Assembly (NCBI GenBank): GCA_024235935.1
Contig: JACKLL010000003.1
Span: forward strand, 232,664-296,663
Length of the DNA stretch: 64,000 nt
From: Rhodoferax sp.
GTDB lineage: Bacteria > Pseudomonadota > Gammaproteobacteria > Burkholderiales > Burkholderiaceae_C
Reading direction: 5' to 3'
Below are positions 50,746-60,061 of the stretch, piece by piece. The notes below the pieces were generated by a model that ran no database searches, had not been told where the DNA came from, and was given only the letters and a program-made list of their open reading frames with translations. How positions within the stretch are numbered: position 1 is the first letter of the stretch; every line of letters begins with the position of its first letter. The position numbers and the translations under genes are program-made.

Positions 50746-50821
50746 GCCGGTGTAGCTCAGTCGGTAGAGCAGCTCATTCGTAATGAGAAGGTCGGGTGTT
50801 CGATTCATCTCTCCGGCACCA
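50746..50821 (+). tRNA. tRNA-Thr(CGT)
   Basis: This 76-base gene has acceptor stem GCCGGTG/CTCCGGC, anticodon loop TTCGTAA (CGT) and encoded CCA. The T-arm is GGGTG-TTCGATT-CATCT with wobble pairs. A TATAAT box lies at 50731..50736. It is the possible integration site of the accessory patch to its right. Confidence 0.94.
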
Positions 50822-50826
50822 CACGT

Positions 50827-50861
50827 AAAAGGCCCCTGGCTGTCATGGTCAGGGGCTTTTT
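50827..50861 (+). terminator. Rho-independent terminator after tRNA-Thr
   Basis: GCCCCTG (50832..50838) pairs with CAGGGGC (50850..50856), with A-run before and TTTTT after. Confidence 0.85.
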
Positions 50862-50968
50862 CATGTAGCCAACGCGTAACCCTGAGTTCGATCCTATCCG
50901 GAACTTCCTACTTACTCAAGCGATTGAAGTTCGAGCTGGCCTAACCGCTACGTCAGGCCTGGCATTTG

Positions 50969-51988
50969 TCATGAACGAAAGTCCATTGACTCTGCAATGT
51001 CCCCCTTAGGCACCCACGTCGGCGCCTCCATCGTCCAAGCTGCTGTGATCTTTGCGTGCCTGAAGAGTTCGACCGGTATCTCGGACGTGGTTAGGCCGCT
51101 CTCCTTCAGCGCTACTACAACTCTCAAGCAAGCGAAAATCGCTTTCGAAGCTGCGGCGAAATCGACCGCCTCTGCCGAGTGTGCGATTCGATTGCGGGTG
51201 GAGTTCAACCATTCCAAGGCCGCGGTGGACGCAGGCCACATGGTGGCAATGTCTTGGCCACACGCGAGCTTAAGAATCGGCCCAAGGTATAGCTTTAGAC
51301 GGTTTTCCTTGATTCCGCGAAGGAGTTCGTCCCTTTCAGTCTTGCTCACGAGGCCCTTTTCACACAGGGATTCGTGGAGCACCTGTTGCACCAAATCGTC
51401 GAGCACCGAGAATGCGACGATAAACGCCTCTGAGTAGAAACCGTGCTCCAGAAGTTCAAAGCAGCGAACATATCGGCGAGCAAGTGGCAGCGAATCTGAG
51501 CCGATATGCGGTGTTGCAATAGCCGTCGTGCCATGTGGATCTACGTTAGATTGAACCCCCAACCAAGCGCTGTTGCCTTCGTAATTCTTGAGCCCGATGT
51601 TGAGATCGCCAGCCTGCACTCCGTCAATGGCCGAAAAGTAGACGAGTGTGTCTCCGATACCTATGGTGCGCAGGCCACGCCCATCAGCGTGACCAATGCG
51701 TACAAGTTTGTACGCTAGCAGCAAGTCGGATATTGCAGCAAGCGCATCGTAAATCGGAAGGTGGCGCTCAAAGCCCTTTCCATTTAGGCGGGATGACGTC
51801 TTTCCTCCCTTGTCTTCCCAAGAGACTACAAAAAGTGTGCTCAGACTCTTTGGCAATTCAAGCACAGCGAATCCGAGGTTTATGCCAGGTGGATACGAGA
51901 CCTCGACCTGCTTTCGTCCGACCGTGTAAGTACCTGGTGCAATCGGACCTCGAACGCCTATTCCGACTGTGAATGAGACTTGTGGCAT
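50969..51988 (-). CDS. Protein with HEPN-like RNxxxH motif, integrase-linked cargo
   Basis: This 339-residue protein is not recognised as a named family. The helical C-terminal part reads WLNSTRNRIAHSAEAVDF. R265-N-x3-H270 fits the HEPN ribonuclease signature, and the stretch before it (FYSEAFIVAFSVLDDLVQQVLHESL) looks like a HEPN helix pair. The N-terminal half is beta-rich. GC is clearly lower than in the neighbours, so it was probably acquired. The ATG at 51988 (MPQVSFTVG) is my choice; a GTG at 52042 would add 18 residues. It is the only cargo gene seen next to the integrase. A defence or toxin role is inference. Confidence 0.7.
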   Translation of the reverse strand: MPQVSFTVGIGVRGPIAPGTYTVGRKQVEVSYPPGINLGFAVLELPKSLSTLFVVSWEDKGGKTSSRLNGKGFERHLPIYDALAAISDLLLAYKLVRIGHADGRGLRTIGIGDTLVYFSAIDGVQAGDLNIGLKNYEGNSAWLGVQSNVDPHGTTAIATPHIGSDSLPLARRYVRCFELLEHGFYSEAFIVAFSVLDDLVQQVLHESLCEKGLVSKTERDELLRGIKENRLKLYLGPILKLACGQDIATMWPASTAALEWLNSTRNRIAHSAEAVDFAAASKAIFACLRVVVALKESGLTTSEIPVELFRHAKITAAWTMEAPTWVPKGDIAESMDFRS

Positions 51989-52097
51989 GTTCAATCTGAG
52001 CAGAGTGTTAATGACGCCTGACCAATAGAGGAAGCGATGCACCGCAAGTCGGGAATTGTGGAATAACGTGGCGTCGACTTTTTAGGTCCACGCATCG

Positions 52098-53180
52098 TCA
52101 CGAAATGATCTTCTGGTCATTTGTGATCCGCCCCGCTTGACAAATTGCCAGAGGGACTCGGCAGCCTTGCATCAATTTATCGAGCCGGCTTGCCGCCAAT
52201 TGCAGACCCTCCGGCGCAACGTGAGCATACCGCTCAACCATGGATTGTGTCTTCCACCCGCCCAGGCGTTGCAGTTCGTGCGTCGGTGTTCCAGCCTCCC
52301 GATGCCAAGTTGCGAACGTGTGGCGAAGATCGTGCCAGCGAAAATCGAATATCCCGGCGCGTTGCAACGCATTGCGCCAGGCCTTGGTGTTGACCTGCAC
52401 GATGGGCTTGCCCTCGTAGGTGAAGACATGCGTCGGGTGATCGCCTTCGCGCTTCTCAAGCACGTCGATCGCAGCCTGGTTAAGTGGCACAGAATGCGGC
52501 CGGCCGTTCTTGTGTTCGGCGCCTGAAACCCACAAGTGCCGCCGTTCCAGGCTGTCCTGTTGCCACTTCAGCCTGGTCACGTTGGCCTGGCGCAGGCCTG
52601 TTGCCACCGAGAACCGCGCCATGTCCGCCAGGTGTTCCGGCAGTTCGTCGAGCAACCTGGTGAACTCGTCCCGCGTCAGCGACCGAATGCGCCCTTCCTG
52701 GTCGCGGAACATGCCAACCTTGGGCACCCGGTCCAGCCATTCCCATTCGTTGCAGGCCTTGCGCAAGATGGTGCGTACCAGTGCCATGTAGCGATTGACG
52801 GTCGCGGTGCTGGAACCCTTGCCCCGGATCGCCCGCACCTGGTCGAGTACGGCCCGGTTGATGTCGACCAATTCTTTCCCCCCTAGAAATGGGTGGAACC
52901 AGTCAGGGTGGAACCAGCGCAACATCGACTTGTCCCATTCATGCGTGCACTTGTAGCTCGTCTCCGCCAGGAACTTGGCCGCGGCCTCGTCCCAGGTGTA
53001 GCGCGGACGCGCACCAAGCTTGTCCTGTTCCCATCGTTCGGCCTGCAGCATGTCGTGGTACTTCTGCGCATCGCGTTTGCGGGTCGTGCCGGTGCTTTCG
53101 AAGACTGGGCGTACCTCACCCTTGATCGGCGCGAACTTGACCCACCAGTTCGGCGAGTCCTTGCGTTTGTAGAGAGTCAT
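52098..53180 (-). CDS. Phage-type tyrosine integrase
   Basis: This 360-residue site-specific recombinase has the catalytic Arg in VATGLRQANVTRLKW, the box HDLRHTFATWHRE, and the Tyr in GGWKTQSMVERYAHV. The N-terminus has the short arm domain LYKRKDSPNWWVKF. The ATG at 53180 overlaps the stop of a small upstream frame (ATGA). It shows the patch between tRNA-Thr and the photolyase cluster is an integrated element or remnant. Confidence 0.93.
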   Translation of the reverse strand: MTLYKRKDSPNWWVKFAPIKGEVRPVFESTGTTRKRDAQKYHDMLQAERWEQDKLGARPRYTWDEAAAKFLAETSYKCTHEWDKSMLRWFHPDWFHPFLGGKELVDINRAVLDQVRAIRGKGSSTATVNRYMALVRTILRKACNEWEWLDRVPKVGMFRDQEGRIRSLTRDEFTRLLDELPEHLADMARFSVATGLRQANVTRLKWQQDSLERRHLWVSGAEHKNGRPHSVPLNQAAIDVLEKREGDHPTHVFTYEGKPIVQVNTKAWRNALQRAGIFDFRWHDLRHTFATWHREAGTPTHELQRLGGWKTQSMVERYAHVAPEGLQLAASRLDKLMQGCRVPLAICQAGRITNDQKIIS

Positions 53181-53284
53181 GACGCCCCCGCCAATTCGCG
53201 ATCCAGCCGGGTCGGGTCCTGCTTGACGTGGTAGCTGTAGGGATCGATGCGCGTCGGATACCAGTCGGCCTCGTGTGCGATCAC
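53177..53284 (-). CDS. Possible small protein upstream of and overlapping the integrase
   Basis: A 35-codon frame from GTG 53284 (VIAHEADWYPTRIDPYSYHV and on) ends in a TGA that overlaps the integrase ATG. The composition is protein-like (acidic and aromatic residues, normal codons). The stop-start overlap suggests coupled translation. The true start could be further upstream. I do not recognise it. A small DNA-binding partner of the integrase is one option. Confidence 0.35.
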   Translation of the reverse strand: MIAHEADWYPTRIDPYSYHVKQDPTRLDRELAGAS

Positions 53285-53447
53285 TTGGCGGCTCCGATAC
53301 AGCCATTGAGCACCAGGTGTGCAAAGCCCTTCAAACCCGCGATGACATGCGGATTCAGAGAGAATTTGACGCAGCCCGAGGGGGTCCAAGGGCGTGGTTC
53401 TCCTCGGGTGCAGTGTCCATGCTGAATCACCATTATTGAGGCTGTCG

Positions 53448-53624
53448 ATGCAAGAAGATGCGCGTTGCTGCGGAACGGGAACCTGCATCCTGGATGCCCA
53501 GGGGCGATGCTGGTGCGGGCAGCAGTGGGACGGGGTGACGCTGTGCAAGCCGGGCATGGGCAGCGCGGGTGCGCTGCCTGTGCCGGTGCCCCCGCGGGCA
53601 GAGCCGCAAACGGGTCTCGCGTGA
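53448..53624 (+). CDS. Small Cys-rich protein beside the photolyase genes
   Basis: This 58-residue protein starts MQEDARCCGTGTCILDAQGR and continues CWCGQQWDGVTLCKPG. Six cysteines in the first 36 residues suggest metal binding or a redox role. The C-terminal tail is Pro/Ala-rich. I recall similar small proteins near photolyase-type genes in related bacteria, but cannot name a function. The start is the ATG at 53448. The photolyase gene begins 260 bp later. Confidence 0.6.
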   Translation: MQEDARCCGTGTCILDAQGRCWCGQQWDGVTLCKPGMGSAGALPVPVPPRAEPQTGLA

Positions 53625-53884
53625 CTGCACCCCATGCGAAGGCGCGATCGGAGTCGGTGCATGGCCCGGACAAGCGTCGACGCGTGCAAGGCGCCGGAGG
53701 CTGCGGCGGGCCGGAATGATTCTGCCAAGATGGGCTCGATGCATCGGTGCCTGGCGCTCACTTGTCGTCGCATGGGGTCCACGTGCGTGGCGGGGCGTCG
53801 GGCTCCGCAGGCTGTCTTTCGCATAACGACGCCCCTTCGCCAGCGCCCCTCCCAAAGCCGACAGCACACGGCGAAAGCATCGTG

Positions 53885-55459
53885 ATGCCCCGGCAACGCG
53901 CCCTGGTCTGGTTCAAGCGCGATCTGCGCATCCACGACCATGCCGCACTGGCCAGCGCGCAATCGCATGGCGATGCGTTGGCGCTTTTCGTGCTGGAACC
54001 CGAATGGTTGCAAAGCCCCGAGTGCGATGCCCGCCACGTGGGCTTTGTGCTGGACTGCCTGGCGGAGCTGCGTGTTGCCCTGGCCGGACTTGGAATGCCG
54101 CTGCTGGTGCGCGTGGGATCGGCCGTGCCCATGCTGGCGCAATTGCATCAGGAGGTTCGCTTCACGCATCTGCTGAGCCACGAGGAAACAGGGCCTGCCT
54201 GGTCGTACCAGCGCGATGGGCAGGTGGCCGTCTGGTGCCGGTCGAACCAGATCGCATGGCAGGAGTTCACCCAGACCGGCGTCGTGCGACGCTTGCGCAG
54301 TCGCGCGGGTTGGGCCCTGCGCTGGCAGGCCCGCATGGGCACACCCCTGCATCCGCCGCCCGCCGGCTTCATCACCCCGGCGCAGCCACTGGACCAGCCC
54401 GCGTTGCCGACACTGGCCAGCCTGGGGCTGGCGGCGCACGGCACGGCGCTGCAGGCCGCCGGCGAGACAGCGGCGCGGCACACGATCAAGACCTTCTTGC
54501 AGGTACGCGGCCTTGACTACCGCCACGCACTGTCCAGCCCCCTGCGCGCCGAAGACGCTTGCAGCCGGCTGAGTCCGCATCTGGCGTTCGGAACCCTTTC
54601 CCTGCGCACCGTGCACCAGGCCACGGAAGCCACCATTCGCGAAACCCCCAACCGCGCACTGGCCCACGCGCTGCGCGGCTTTGCCGGGCGCTTGCGCTGG
54701 CACTGCCACTTCATGCAAAAGCTCGAGGATGAACCTGGTATCGAGTTTCACAACTTTGCCCGCATGTGCGACGGTCTGCGCGAAAACGACTTCAACGACG
54801 AACACTTCGCCGCCTGGTGCGAAGGTCGCACCGGCTACCCCATGGTGGACGCCTGCATGCGCGCGCTGCGGGCCACCGGCTGGCTCAACTTTCGGATGCG
54901 CGCCATGCTGGTGAGCTTTGCCAGCTACCACCTGTGGTTGCACTGGCGGCAAACCGGGCTGTTCCTGGCACGCCAGTTTCTGGATTTCGAACCGGGCATT
55001 CACTGGAGCCAGATGCAGATGCAGAGCGGCACCACGGGCATCAACACCTTGCGGATGTATTCGCCTGCCAAGCAGGCGCGCGACCACGACCCCCAGGGCC
55101 TGTTCATTCGCCGCTGGGTTCCCGAGCTGCGCCGCGTGCCGCTGCCCTACCTGGCAGAGCCGTGGAAAATGGATGTGAGCGTGCAGCAGATGGCGGGTTG
55201 CACCATCGGTGTGGACTATCCATTCCCCATCGTGGACGACCTGCAGGCAATAAAGGCCGCCAAAGACCGCATGTTCGGCCTGCGCAAAACCGCAGCGGCA
55301 CGCGCAGAAGCCATCGACATCCAGGCGCGCCACGGTTCGCGCAAGAGTGGTCTGCCGCCCTCCCGGCAGCGGCGCCCGTCGACGACACCGCATGCGCCGG
55401 CCGCGAGTATCACCAGGCCAGCCCCCACGCACGACCCGCAGCGCGAGCTGTTCGACTGA
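53885..55459 (+). CDS. Cryptochrome/DNA photolyase family protein
   Basis: This 524-residue protein has the N-terminal antenna domain ALVWFKRDLRIHDHAALASA. The C-terminal FAD domain has RLRWHCHFMQKLEDEPGIEF, TGYPMVDACMRALRATGWLN and FEPGIHWSQMQMQSGTTGIN. It is probably a light-dependent DNA repair enzyme or a cryptochrome-type photosensor. The C-terminal ~70 residues are a basic, low-complexity tail. It leads a cluster of photolyase-related genes on the same strand. The ATG at 53885 matches the family start. Confidence 0.92.
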   Translation: MPRQRALVWFKRDLRIHDHAALASAQSHGDALALFVLEPEWLQSPECDARHVGFVLDCLAELRVALAGLGMPLLVRVGSAVPMLAQLHQEVRFTHLLSHEETGPAWSYQRDGQVAVWCRSNQIAWQEFTQTGVVRRLRSRAGWALRWQARMGTPLHPPPAGFITPAQPLDQPALPTLASLGLAAHGTALQAAGETAARHTIKTFLQVRGLDYRHALSSPLRAEDACSRLSPHLAFGTLSLRTVHQATEATIRETPNRALAHALRGFAGRLRWHCHFMQKLEDEPGIEFHNFARMCDGLRENDFNDEHFAAWCEGRTGYPMVDACMRALRATGWLNFRMRAMLVSFASYHLWLHWRQTGLFLARQFLDFEPGIHWSQMQMQSGTTGINTLRMYSPAKQARDHDPQGLFIRRWVPELRRVPLPYLAEPWKMDVSVQQMAGCTIGVDYPFPIVDDLQAIKAAKDRMFGLRKTAAARAEAIDIQARHGSRKSGLPPSRQRRPSTTPHAPAASITRPAPTHDPQRELFD

Positions 55460-55477
55460 CCGGCTGCACCCAAGCGC

Positions 55478-55654
55478 ATGAAATCCGACTTCAAAGGCAA
55501 CAAGCAGAACCTGCCCAGCAAACTCTGCGCGGCATGCGGTCGCAGCATGACCTGGCGCAAGTCCTGGGCCAGGAACTGGGAATCGGTGCGGTACTGCTCG
55601 GACGCTTGCCGCGCAAAGAAGAATGCCGCTGCCAACAAGGCTTTGCATGGCTGA
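55478..55654 (+). CDS. DUF2256 small zinc-ribbon-like protein
   Basis: This 58-residue protein reads NLPSKLCAACGRSMTWRKSW, then VRYCSDACR. The CxxC...CxxxC pattern is that of DUF2256, small proteins usually next to photolyase or cryptochrome genes. It overlaps the next photolyase gene by 8 bp, so the two are coupled. The function is unknown; a metal-binding helper is plausible. Confidence 0.88.
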   Translation: MKSDFKGNKQNLPSKLCAACGRSMTWRKSWARNWESVRYCSDACRAKKNAAANKALHG

Positions 55655-57218
55655 GTTCTCTCACTTGAAATCGGCACTTCCTGCCAGGGTTCGCCATCTG
55701 GTCATCGTGCTGGGCGACCAGCTCGACATGCAGTCGTCCGCATTGCAGGATTTCGATGCGGCGCAGGACGTGATCTGGATGGCCGAGGTGGCCGAAGAGG
55801 CCACCCATGTGTGGTCGGCCAAGCAGCGCATAGCGGTATTTCTGAGCGCCATGCGGCACTTTGCAGAAGAAGTCCGCGAGCGCGCTCTCCCGCTGGTGTA
55901 CGTCCGGATGGACGAACCCGGCAACCTGGGCACCTTGCCCGAAGAACTCGGCAAGGCGATTGCACGACTGCAACCCGCCGCACTGGTGCTGACCGCACCC
56001 GGCGACTGGCGGGTACTGCAAAGTCTGCGTGCGGTGGCAAAACAGTACGGCCTGGCGCTGGATCTGCGCGACGACACGCATTTCTTCAGTACCGTGCGCG
56101 AATTTGCCGCCCATGCTGGCGGCCGCAAGCAACTTCGCCTCGAATACTGGTACCGCGCGCAGCGGCAGAAACACGGCATTCTGATGGAGGGGAAAACCCC
56201 GCTGGGCATGCAATGGAATTTCGATGCCGACAACCGTCAGGCCTTCGGCAAGGCGGGCCCGCAGCATGCTCCACCGCCCACCCGCTTTGCGCCCGATGCG
56301 ATCACACAGGAGGTCATGGCACTGGTCAACACGCGCTTTGCCAGCCATCCCGGCAACCTGGACAGCTTCGGCTGGCCCGTGACGCGTGCGCAGTCCCTGG
56401 TGGCCTTGCAGGCATTCATCGAACAACGCCTGCCGCTGTTCGGGCAGTACGAAGACGCGATGTGGGCGGGGGAAGCCTGGCTTTACCACTCGCACCTGAG
56501 CTGTGCGCTCAACCTCAAGCTGCTGAACCCGCGCGAGGTGGTGCAAGCCGCCGAGGATGCCTGCCACTCGGGCCACGCGCCGCTGGCGGCGGTCGAGGGC
56601 TTCATCCGCCAGATCCTGGGTTGGCGGGAGTACGTGCGCGGCATCTACTGGATGCACATGCCGGCCTACCTGGAGCGCAATGCGCTGCAGGCGCAGGCTG
56701 CATTGCCGGCCTGGTACTGGACCGGCCAGACCGACATGGCCTGTCTGAACGACGCCCTCTCGCAAACCTTGCGGCATGGCTATGCGCACCACATCCAGCG
56801 CCTGATGGTGACCGGGCTGTATGCCCTGCTGCTGGGGGTCAGGCCCCAGGCCGTGCACGCCTGGTACCTGAGCGTGTATGTGGACGCGGTGGAATGGGTG
56901 GAGCTGCCCAACACCCTGGGAATGGGGCAGTTCGGCGATGGCGGCCTGATGGCCAGCAAGCCCTATGTGGCCAGTGGCAAGTACATCCAGCGCATGAGCA
57001 ACCACTGCAAGGCTTGTCGCTACGACCCGGCGCAGTCGACCGGTCCCAAGGCCTGCCCCTACACCACGCTGTACTGGGACTTCCTGATGCGCCACGAGGC
57101 CTTGCTGAAGACCAATCCGCGCATGGCCATGCAGCTCAAGAACCTGGCCCGGCTCGACGCACCGACGCGTGAGGCCATCACCACCCAGGCCGCCGCGCAC
57201 CGCCATGCGCAACTTTGA
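55647..57218 (+). CDS. PhrB-like iron-sulfur (6-4) photolyase / cryptochrome-related protein
   Basis: This 523-residue protein has the DPRP-type N-terminus (VRHLVIVLGDQLDMQSSALQ) and the FAD-binding helical domain. The cysteine pattern CKAC-x12-C in the C-terminal part, with a further Cys upstream (EDACHSGHAP), fits the four ligands of the [4Fe-4S] cluster in bacterial (6-4) photolyases such as PhrB. It repairs (6-4) photoproducts with light. The start ATG 55647 overlaps the DUF2256 gene. Confidence 0.92.
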   Translation: MAEFSHLKSALPARVRHLVIVLGDQLDMQSSALQDFDAAQDVIWMAEVAEEATHVWSAKQRIAVFLSAMRHFAEEVRERALPLVYVRMDEPGNLGTLPEELGKAIARLQPAALVLTAPGDWRVLQSLRAVAKQYGLALDLRDDTHFFSTVREFAAHAGGRKQLRLEYWYRAQRQKHGILMEGKTPLGMQWNFDADNRQAFGKAGPQHAPPPTRFAPDAITQEVMALVNTRFASHPGNLDSFGWPVTRAQSLVALQAFIEQRLPLFGQYEDAMWAGEAWLYHSHLSCALNLKLLNPREVVQAAEDACHSGHAPLAAVEGFIRQILGWREYVRGIYWMHMPAYLERNALQAQAALPAWYWTGQTDMACLNDALSQTLRHGYAHHIQRLMVTGLYALLLGVRPQAVHAWYLSVYVDAVEWVELPNTLGMGQFGDGGLMASKPYVASGKYIQRMSNHCKACRYDPAQSTGPKACPYTTLYWDFLMRHEALLKTNPRMAMQLKNLARLDAPTREAITTQAAAHRHAQL

Positions 57219-58398
57219 ACCGACGATGCAGGCCGCACTGGCCCGGCTGGCAGAGGTGCGACCCGACGATTACGCGCGCACCCGCAATGCGCTGGATGGC
57301 GCTGTCACGCGACTGTCGCCGTACATCACCCACGGACTGCTGAGCCTGCGGGACGTGTACAGCGCCGTACATGCGCGCCAGCCGCTGGACGCCAGGCACA
57401 AATTTGTGTTCGAGCTGGGCTGGCGTGCCTATTGGCGCCATGTGTGGCAACACAAGGGCGATGCCATCCACCATGCCTTGCACACCGGCCTGCTACCCGA
57501 TGACGCCTACCAGACGGTGCTGCCCGCCGATGTGCTGGAAGCCCGCACCGGCATCCCGGCCATAGACCAGGCCGTGCGCGAACTCTATGCGACCGGCTAT
57601 CTGCACAACCACGCCCGCATGTGAGTGGCCAGCTACCTGGTGCACCTGCGCAAGGTGCACTGGCACGCGGGCGCGCAGTGGATGCTGGGCCATCTGCTGG
57701 ATGGCGATGTGGCCAGCAACCACCTGAGCTGGCAGTGGGTGGCGGGCTCGGGCAGCGGCAAGCCCTATCTTTTCAATGCCGACAATGTCGCGCGGTACGC
57801 GCCTGCGCTTTGGCATAGCCCCGGCACGGCCATCGACACCAGTTATGAAGCGCTGGACATGTGCGCACGAAGTCCGGCTGCCGTGAACCACGGCATCGAC
57901 ACCCGGCATCCGCCGGCCGCAACGCCGCAGCCCGACTTGGAGGACCGGCCGCCCGGTGCCGCGTGGTCACGTCCCGCGCGGTCGCTGGTGGCAGGTCGCC
58001 ATGTCTGGCTGATTCACCCCTGGTCCCTGGGCTCGGCGCCGCCTGAGACCGCTGAGGAGTGCTTGCGCATTGGCGTCGGGTTTGCCGAATGCCACGCGCG
58101 GACGCCCTGGAGCGAGCGCCGTTGGCGCTTTGTGCGCGAAGGCCTGCAGGCGCGCACCTCCGTGCTGTGGTGGGGCAGTGCACAGCAGGTGGCCGGGGCC
58201 TTGCAGGGCGCGCTGTCAGTCGGGTGGCAGGCCGACCCGCATGCCGCGGCAGCACTGGACACCCTGCAAGCACATGTCTCGGCTGCGCCCAGCCCTCCGA
58301 CGGTCACGGCCCATCTGCAAGCCTGCCTGTTCGAACCGGTGCCAAGCTATTGCCAGAGCTTCTCGAAATGGTGGCGGCACACCCGCATCGCAGCGTGA
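57205..58398 (+). pseudogene. Photolyase-related FAD-binding protein, interrupted by an in-frame TGA
   Basis: From ATG 57205 (MRNFEPTMQAALARLAEVRP) the frame encodes the FAD-binding half of a photolyase-type protein without the antenna domain. At 57622..57624 a TGA follows YLHNHARM, where the family has Trp (ARMWVASYLVHLRKVHW). One G to A change from TGG explains it. The frame continues in register to 58398 with VASYLVHLRKVHWHAGAQWM and a C-terminal extension. The gene overlaps the PhrB-like stop by 14 bp. It is probably inactive, unless the stop is a sequence error. Confidence 0.85.
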
Positions 58399-58900
58399 GA
58401 AGGCGCTGCGAGGCCAGACCTTCGTGCTGGATGCCGCAACGGTGTTCGCCATCCCAACTACACAACGAGGGTCATGACCTGTCGCTGGCCTGAAACACAT
58501 TGCCCGGCCGAACGCGATTGCGCCAGGGCATGGGCCGGCGTCCGTCCTCCGATGGATCCTGCCCTGCAACGCCCGCGAGCGGGAGAGCCATCGAAAAGCC
58601 CCGCGCCGAAAGGCGCCGAGGTACTTGCATCAGCAAGAGTCGCCACCTTGCCGGCACCGTTGACACACGTCAAGGTCGCATCGGGATCGGCTTGCAAGTA
58701 CGATGCATCAGTCTCTCGGGCACGCGCCTGCGAAGACCTGGGGTTCTTGTCCACCTTGTCCATCGTGGTTACTGCAAGACCTCGGCAGATTCCAACCCCG
58801 TTTTTATGTCCGTGAATATGGCACACCGCTCTTCGATACATCCGATCTGGCACCGCCGTCATTGGCACAAGGCCCACGGGCAGGCAGCAGGGTCCTTGGC
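58399..58900. other. Gene-free stretch before the LysR gene
   Basis: About 500 bp lacks a convincing gene. Overlapping frames of up to ~130 codons exist but have no initiation signal and no recognisable protein features. It probably holds the 3' region of the photolyase cluster and the LysR promoter. Confidence 0.5.
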
Positions 58901-59860
58901 ATGAGCGACAAGCTCCCCGACCGGATCCGGCGCCTGCGTGCGCATGACCTGAACATGCTGACCGGCCTGTACGTGCTGCTCGACCGTGCGGGCGTCACCG
59001 AGGCGGCGACGGAACTGGGACTGACCCAGTCGGCGATGAGCAAGATGCTCGAGCGACTGCGCGCCGAGTTCGGCGACCGGCTGCTGGTGCGCACCGGCAA
59101 CCACATGGTGCTGACCACCTATGCGCGCGAACTGCTGCCGGAGCTCGAGCGCGTGCTGCACGGCCTGGGCCATGTCTACGATCCGGCCGGCGCGTTCGAC
59201 CCGTCCCGCGCCCAGCGCACGCTGTCGATCGGCACCAACGAGTTCCTGCAATACCTGCTCGGCCCGGCCATCATCCGGCTGCTGCGCGAGAAGGCGCCAC
59301 TGGTCAACCTGCGCTTTCGCCCCATCCACGCGGCGCAGGCCCAGTCGGAAGCGGTGCGCGGACAGATCGACCTGCTGATCGGCGCCGCCGGCGTGGAGTT
59401 CAACCTGCGCTCCAGCATCCTGTACCGCGACGCACTGGCCTGCATCGCATGGAAGGACGCGCATGTGCCCAGGCTGCCGCTGCGCTTCGAGGATTTCGTC
59501 AAGCTGCAGCAGGTCTACGTGTCGCCGTCCGGCTTCGATTTCTTCCCGTCCGTCATCCACCGCTTTCTCGGCGACGCCGGCCATCGGCCACGCGCGCACG
59601 ACGTGACGCTGTCGAGCTACTTTGCGGCGGCACGCGCCATCGTCGGCACCGACATGGTGGCGCTGTTGCCCAACCGTCTGGTGGCCTTGCTGGTGGACCC
59701 GAATGTGCGGGTACTGCCATTGGCGTTTGCGACGCCGGACTACAACGTCGCGCTGTGGTGGCACACCTCGATCCACGACGACCCCTTTCTCATCTGGTTC
59801 CGCAAGGAACTGCACGCCCTCGTCGAAACGCTGGTCGACCCGCCCTTTCATGTGCCCTGA
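58901..59860 (+). CDS. LysR-family transcriptional regulator
   Basis: This 319-residue protein has the N-terminal winged helix (HDLNMLTGLYVLLDRAGVTE, LTQSAMSKMLERLRAEFGDR) and a C-terminal effector-binding domain of the NodD/NahR type. It probably controls the acyl-CoA operon that starts about 120 bp downstream on the same strand. The inducer is unknown. The start ATG 58901 fits the family; the frame upstream has no homology. Confidence 0.92.
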   Translation: MSDKLPDRIRRLRAHDLNMLTGLYVLLDRAGVTEAATELGLTQSAMSKMLERLRAEFGDRLLVRTGNHMVLTTYARELLPELERVLHGLGHVYDPAGAFDPSRAQRTLSIGTNEFLQYLLGPAIIRLLREKAPLVNLRFRPIHAAQAQSEAVRGQIDLLIGAAGVEFNLRSSILYRDALACIAWKDAHVPRLPLRFEDFVKLQQVYVSPSGFDFFPSVIHRFLGDAGHRPRAHDVTLSSYFAAARAIVGTDMVALLPNRLVALLVDPNVRVLPLAFATPDYNVALWWHTSIHDDPFLIWFRKELHALVETLVDPPFHVP

Positions 59861-59977
59861 CCGCCTGCGTCCCACCCTCAGGTCATGAACCACAGGCATG
59901 CGTGATATCGCCGCTGGGCGATTTCCCTGCAGGCCGCTGAACCCTAGAATTTTTTCAAGAATTCAAGGAGACACAGC

Positions 59978-60061
59978 GTGACAGCAGAGTTTGTGGCGGG
60001 CCAGCCCGCAGTCGGTCGCTTGACCGGCGCCGTTTGCCGTGCACCGGGAGCAGTCGCATGA
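59978..60061 (+). CDS. Possible 27-residue leader peptide of the CoA transferase operon
   Basis: GTG 59978 has AAGGAG 8 bases upstream, the best ribosome site in this gap. It encodes VTAEFVAGQPAVGRLTGAVC and seven more residues. The TGA overlaps the ATG of the CoA transferase (ATGA), so it could couple translation. No stem-loop or biased codon run suggests attenuation. It may be real or chance. Confidence 0.4.
   Translation: MTAEFVAGQPAVGRLTGAVCRAPGAVA

Noticed and set aside
53181..53447. Second copy of the tRNA-Thr 3' end as right attachment site
   Set aside because: I looked for CTCCGGCACCA-like sequence here and found none, so the ends of the patch stay undefined.
53177..55648. 823-codon minus-strand frame across the photolyase gene
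   Set aside because: High-GC shadow of the photolyase gene; only its last 35 codons, upstream of the integrase, might be real.
57622..57624. TGA read as selenocysteine
   Set aside because: The family has Trp here, no SECIS-like hairpin is evident, and photolyases are not selenoproteins.
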